From Gyromitra esculenta (Eukaryota > Ascomycota > Pezizomycetes > Pezizales > Discinaceae), in the NCBI GenBank assembly GCA_038503075.1, contig JBCAML010000016.1:930001-994000 (forward strand): a stretch of 64,000 bases of DNA, in the 5' to 3' direction. The translations under genes and the position numbers were made by a program. Below are positions 58,179 through 64,000 of the stretch, one piece after another. The notes beneath the pieces were generated by a model. It was not told where the DNA came from. It made no database searches and was given only the letters and a program-made list of their open reading frames with translations. The stretch's first letter is position 1. Each line of letters opens with the position of its first letter.

Positions 58179-61100
58179 TGCGTAATATTGAAGCTCACCA
58201 CTAGAATAAAATTCAAAACACGCCGATCCTTTTCTTTCCTTCTTTATAAGAAGATCTAATTGAATTACGAGGCTTTTTTCTGACAAACGTGTCGTTTTTG
58301 CGCTCGCCTCCTAAGATCCTATTGCTTAAAAATTATTGTTCAATCTCGTAGACAAGCACGTCGCCGTCATGATCTACCCAGGCGTGTATCTAGTTAGTGA
58401 ACCAGTGCTTGAAGGAACGTTACCAGCTCTTCAGTAAAAGCTCTTGGCTACTAACAAGAAGTTAGAGTAATCTATGTGTTTTTTAGAAGAGATTTCTTCC
58501 AGTGCACAAAGACAAATTTAGTGCCAACTGGTGAGTAAACTTCACCTCTACTTGTTTGATACTGGTCAGAGGGGAGGGCCTGCACATGCCTAGTGTGCGG
58601 TTCAGTATGCGTGTGGTCATCTGACACCTTTAGGTAAACACACATAGTTCCTCTCAAAAAAAATTCACTATATTTTTTTGTTTGCAGTTGATCCGCTCCA
58701 GCAACACAAATCTCCCGGTAAATGAAGTTAAACCCATCAAAATATATGGTATGAAATTTCCCAATAAGCTCTTTCTTAAACCAGGTTAGACCCTATGATC
58801 CAAAAAGCACCTGAGGACATTCAATACGTCTCGAGCAATTTATTAGTAAGGGGTTATAACTTCGAAGGGATCCATAATCCCTCAGAAAGGCTTCTTGACG
58901 ACTCACATAGATAGTATAAATACTCACAGCTATAAAAACTTACACGTAGCTTTGGCGTTGTAAGTTATATGTACTTGCTACCCACAGGCTTCGTCTCGAT
59001 AGACTCCATGAGCCAAGTCAATCGGCACTTTTAGAGTATATACTTCAATAGGTATACATGCAGTGTGCCTAAGGGCTATTTACATCCCCGAACGTCCTAA
59101 GGCAGCTTAGTGATACCAATTCAGTCAGTTCAACACAAGGCGCAAATTCTTCGGACATAATGTGAGATCACCTTATGTTACTCGCTACGAGAGAACGATT
59201 AGTTTCGTATGAAGCAAAAGAGGGCGTTTTTTCCCTCATACATACAATTCACAACCCTGAACTGAAACACCGAGCATGTCAGCTGAATACTCCGTCATGT
59301 ATTCGCCTAGCCAATTAAATTTAACCCAAAGAAATCAAGGCCGGGATAAGTCAAATTCCTGCAGCCTCGCTATGTGATGTGTCATCGAGTGATGTCTCAT
59401 GATGATTATCCCCTACGATCCATCAATAGTGACGATATACAACTCAGGGGACAATATTGGGATTCGGGAAATAATTTAGCACGGACAAAAACGGTACTTG
59501 CCAGATAGCTGTTTCCGTAGGAATTCCGGTGGTGCTCACGATATATCACTCGAGCACCTGTGTTCATGCAGTCTGGATATGGATTCTTGCACAATAGGGC
59601 TGTTACAGACAGTTGAGATGATGACAGACTACATAGACTGATTTAGCATGATTTATGAGCTAGGCTTAGATAAAACCTATCGAACAGGGGAAGTCACCGG
59701 ATGCGCTCTTGTAGCTCAATTAAAACATCCCTTTCAACACTTTCCTGTCCACTCCCTGTCCTCTCCTATTCGATCTTATTCCCACACACATCTCCTCGAT
59801 ACCTACATCCCGTTTTACTCCATTAGCACAGCTGCTGCCCCTCGTATCTTTGTTCACTTATCACTTGCATAAAATCTTACCTAAGACAAGCTTCTTCTCT
59901 CCCCTCCGTGCGCGTTAACCTTCACTCTTATGCTATTCATTCCACATACCTTTTTGTTAAACTCCACTAACAATGGTAAACACGGACATTCTAGGTAATG
60001 CTCTCACCTCTTTCATCACTTCGTATGGGCAGGATTGCGTTTGGAGACGTGGCTTGTACAAGAGCTCGGAGAGAGATTTCACCCCTTAAATCTCCAAAAC
60101 CCCCATCCTACACCCCCAACTATATCGTTCAATTATCTATCCAGTTTGATTTAGAATAGCGGCACCTAGTTCTCAGGGAAGCATGGGGAGTGGTCTTCGA
60201 GACATACTCCACCTAACTATACACGGTAATTGAACTAAGCGAGATTCGACCTAGGAAGTAGATGAAAAGGCAACAGGAAAGAGACCAGTGTCTTCGATAC
60301 ATATTTCCGTATGATTCGAATTACCAAACCAGGATGGATACATACAGCGAGGGAAGGGACGTCAACAGGGCCCCGGGGAATCGGCCCACTTTCGCCTTCT
60401 AGACCATTTGCATTGAAAAAGAAGCATTTCCGTTCGACCATATCCTGTGTTAAGACATTAAAACCGTGACAACGGTATCATACATTGCAGAATTTTGGTG
60501 ATGGATGGAAAGCAACTGACGAGGCTACATAACAATTTAAAAAAATAAAAAACATTATCAGACCACAAATGCCCATGCATACACGATCAAGATAAGAACA
60601 ATTCCCGACGAAATCTAATAGGACTATACTGTTTAGAGTAGAGGCCGAACGTAGAGTAGTACCAGCGTTCTTTTTCGGCATGACCCGGGTTGGGGCGAAC
60701 CGATCGGCCGAGCCCATTTTCCGTGTCGGCTCGAGTTGCCGACTCATAGCCGTGGAGTCTACGTGGGCAACACTAATAGTACATGGAGACCGGTTCTTTC
60801 TATAGGAAGAATAATCTTATTGAAAGATTAAGTTTCTATACAGATGTTTAGATCGCACCATGGTATACCGGACAGGTGCGTCGGGGAAAAAAATATCCTA
60901 GTTACCAATCGATCCGCAATTGTAATACATGATTATGGCATACGGAAGAACAATCGCTTCAAACAAGAGCCTAGGAGCCTTAAGACCCTATCTTGACTTG
61001 AGGCTTACCAATGATCACTTGGCTGCAATCTACTTCAAACTCATATAGTCGCCCAATTAAATAAGACCCATACGTTTGTCGACAGCCCTAGTTAGCCAAG

Positions 61101-64000
61101 ACCACACAGTAGCAAAAAGCTGGTTAACCCTTTCTCAGCCCAATGAATCTTTCCGATTTTTCCGTACTTTTGCCGTAGTTAGTACTTAAATTAATAAGTA
61201 AATAATTGCAAATAATTGCTCATGCTTCTACAAGTTTGAAACTTGAAGTGTTACAGCGAGTGATAATATGTGACCGAAGATAATACCAGCTGCACGATCG
61301 AGATTCCAGGAGTTGATACGGAGGACTATCTGTTACATATCCGAAAGAATTAAGCATTTTCTAGGCAAACATATCCCTGACAAGCTACCCTTATGATATC
61401 TATCATTGGTTACCAAGGCAAATAATGAGGGCTCCGAAGAAGGAATTTGATCTACGGATGCCAACGTTAGGAAGATCACAGAGAGAAGCCGGGATCTCTA
61501 TTTCATAGTTATTGCTATTTGATGCGCAAAACTTTAAACCGCAGGTTTCCTTCTTTGGGGTGTCAGAGAACGCTAATAGCCCTCCTTAAACCCTTTTATT
61601 CACATAAATCAGGTACTCAAAAGTACTGACAAACCACATATCTATAAACACTAAATAGGTAGAGCAGAGTAATAGGGGCTTACTGCTAGCCCATAGGGGG
61701 TTGCTGATTGCGAAATCTTGCTGCAGTCGATCAATACATCTCATATGTCAGCCTGCTCGTGAATGACGATGGCTTGCACTCTATCGACAGCATCATTAGC
61801 AGAACCTATCTATAATAAAGTGAGGAGAAACTTCGAAGAGGAGTCAACCACACCATCTCATGAATTCCTATAATTTACCCCAGCCATTTAATTAAGACTG
61901 GCAGTTTAGTGCCGAAGTCATCAAATCTAGGGTCGTCGATCATTTCCTACGCGTGTTTTTCTGTGTGGCCCGTAAAATTCTCCGTGGCTTCCACACAGAT
62001 ATCTCCCACGGAAGAGGATGTAAGCAAGGCTCACCAACCTCCCCCCAAACGTCACTTGTACCGTATTTTCACCCTGCCCCCCTCTCGAAAAGTCTGGATC
62101 CTTTCCATCTTACCTTTTCTCGATTCTGGACCAGTCCTAACATCCTGGCCGCATAATTACGCCTAATTTAGAATAACGAGCAGAAATTTATAGAAAAGAG
62201 AAAATGATACGACTGCATACTGCAGCGCATGTGGCAATTCTATTAGGATAATATGCAAGGCTTGTTTCGTGGTACTTGCCACAATCGTTTGATACATAGC
62301 CGAATAATAATAAATTACTACATGTACTCTAAATATTCACCGGGGGAACATGTTTCTGCCATGTAACTGGGGGAACGAAAGCGTAAGCTTCCGTACGTCG
62401 GGAGATCCACTTATTAATCTTTGACAGACTGAATTGCACGGGGAGTGGGTCTTCTCCTCCGTCAAAAGACAACTATCTAACTGGAGATTATTAACCTACA
62501 GTGCTTTTTTTCTTCTTCTTCTTCTTGACCCCCTACAGGGGCCCTGGTATATATTTGAATTTGCTTTGTTTGTGAATGAAGAAAAAAAAAAACACCCCCC
62601 CCCCATAGATAGAGCCAGTGGAAGCGTGTATGTGGTGAATATCTTGCCTGACTGACTAAAGGAACACGAGATGAAGCGAAACAGAACTGCCACAATTCCC
62701 TTTCTAATTTGCAAACGAAGCCCCCCCCTCGGTAATAATATCAAATATCCAATATACACAAAAATAACAACTGCCACCGCTGCTGTTCATGCGCCCAAAA
62801 GCATCGAGATTGAGCACCCAGCAATGCCGGCTACCGCTGCGCGCGCTAGAACTTTCCAATAGCTCACATAGACAGAGGATGATGTGATATAGACCATACC
62901 GCAGTGAGCAGTGTGAATATTCTTGGCATTGCCTCCTTACACGGAAGTTGGTTCGCTCTGGGGGAAATCTCGAGTGATGAAGCGTGCCTGGTAGATTTCG
63001 TTGGATGGAGAGACTAAGCTCCAAGGCTGACATGATGGGTTAGAGATAGAGTAATCACCGTCATCACATACTTATTCCGTAAAAGATCAACATGTTTGTG
63101 TTCCGGATGTCATACTTGCCAGGGTGGGTTTCCAGGATATCGGGAGTTCATGATTCGGCCGCGAGGGCTGCTAGCTTGACATGCCGGCCATCGACATGAT
63201 ATTTCTGTCAAATGGCAAGAAACGTGTACTTCAACGACGAAGCAATTATGAGGCGGCGGCCAGAAGAATCTGAACTCCGAAAATATCTATTCCACAGCCC
63301 TTTTCTTTTGCGTTTTACACTATACCTCCTCGCCACGTCTTGACATTTTCTTGTTAAATCGGATCGAGAGAAAGGGGGGATCTTCATTATCTTTTTCCAT
63401 GTTAGGAACTCTCTTGACTGTGCCTTATTTTCGATTCAAGGTTATGGGGTCACGGCAGTCGGAGAAAGGGAGAAATAGCCCATTTGATCTCGATGCTATT
63501 CCCATCATATAATCGAAATTATATCGGTATATCCCTTTCCATGTCAAATATGTGGACGTAACATTCGTCGGTCTCGGCGTCATCGTCTAGAGTAAAGGCA
63601 CTTTCCGAAACCGAGTAACTATGATAGCAAGCTTTCTACGCAGCACGGTCTATTTGACGGGCGAAATTCCGTACCCGCGGCGTTTTTGGGACGGCTATTA
63701 TGTCACTACCGTAGAATCTCTAACTAAACTACAATGTATTCTTATATATTGGACCCTTTTCCATCAAGGTATAAAGCGTTTCAAATAGAGCAGATCCCGG
63801 AATTCTAGAAAACGTATCGCTGTCATCACGATGCATATGCTGAATCCATAACCTGATCTCCAGACAAGAAGTGATGCTCTCCGAAAGATGATGTTGGTTG
63901 GTACCAAAGGTCAGGGCGATATGCAATAATCTCTTGGCGCTCTGAGTACTACCGGTTTTTGGGTTCTGTCCTTGTTTAAGCACGTTCGAACAAGCAAATG
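58179..64000. other. 5.8-kb stretch without recognisable genes
   Basis: No conserved domain was found on either strand. TACATGTA is at 62319. The frame 62704-63033 (-) and a 36-codon ATG-to-stop frame near 62793-62903 (-) are unsupported. The frame at 63729-63983 (-) could be the last exon of a gene starting beyond the right edge, but I recognise nothing in it. Confidence 0.5.

Larger units (their letters stand above)
329..62326. repeat. Dispersed 8-bp palindrome TACATGTA (19 copies)
   Basis: By eye I find copies starting at 329, 398, 1328, 5044, 5065, 5438, 10747, 11658, 19062, 21350, 25887, 29986, 30466, 31684, 37697, 42889, 54771, 56014 and 62319. All are intergenic except 31684, which is in a ChaC intron. 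None lies in an exon. Several extend to GTACATGTAG or CTACATGTAC. Confidence 0.7.

Noticed and set aside
62793..62903. 36-codon minus-strand frame with a hydrophobic alanine-rich C-terminus
   Set aside because: It resembles a small mitochondrial membrane subunit in composition only; no family match and no supporting splice exon.
1..64000. CRISPR arrays, bacterial operons or prophage
   Set aside because: The intron-rich eukaryotic gene structure and absence of regularly spaced repeats exclude them.

Overview
The window is nuclear DNA of a filamentous ascomycete (Pezizomycotina). Genes are split by many short introns (about 50-190 nt) with GTANGT-type donors and CTRAC-type branch points. The families are typical of moulds: BIM1/X325 copper protein, TOS1 wall protein, Msb1/Mug8 protein, DHA2 transporter and Rlm1 MADS factor. 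A leotiomycete is my guess only. Gene order is mixed-strand with no operons.

Layout. 0-7.3 kb: an unrecognised disordered protein (+), a small unrecognised helical protein (-), and ATG14 (+). 7.3-15.7 kb: a gene desert rich in transposon relics. 15.7-27 kb: TOS1 (+), VTA1 (-), a DsbA-like thioredoxin-fold protein (+), PEX13 (-) and a BIM1-like secreted copper protein (-). 27-32.2 kb: tRNA-Val, a solo LTR, and a nine-exon ChaC gamma-glutamylcyclotransferase (-). 32.9-41.3 kb: penta-EF-hand protein (+), 13-exon DHA2 transporter (-), an 83-residue Duo1-like small protein (+) and RLM1 (-). 43-54 kb: DUF3140 protein (-), MSB1 (+), uridine kinase-like protein (+) and SRRM1/SRm160 (-). 56-58.2 kb: a flavin-dependent halogenase-like protein (+). 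58.2-64 kb: a second stretch without recognisable genes.

Most gene models were rebuilt by hand-splicing and close in frame: ATG14 444 aa, TOS1 428, VTA1 382, DsbA-like 205, PEX13 454, BIM1-like 219, ChaC 226, PEF 269, DHA2 591, RLM1 560, MSB1 1000, uridine kinase 252, SRRM1 500 and halogenase-like 675. The DsbA-like and Duo1-like genes have exons too short for simple ORF finding, and ChaC shows only one long exon.

Roles. The genes are mainly housekeeping and cell biology: autophagy (ATG14), ESCRT/MVB (VTA1), peroxisome import (PEX13), glutathione turnover (ChaC), calcium (PEF), wall integrity and polarity (RLM1, MSB1, TOS1) and splicing (SRRM1). The halogenase-like flavoprotein is the main candidate for unfamiliar chemistry. 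The most unusual non-coding signals are two solo LTRs of one family with perfect 5-bp target duplications, a TA-flanked MITE nested in a short poly-A repeat whose uninterrupted relative lies 3 kb away, and 19 copies of the palindrome TACATGTA, none in an exon.
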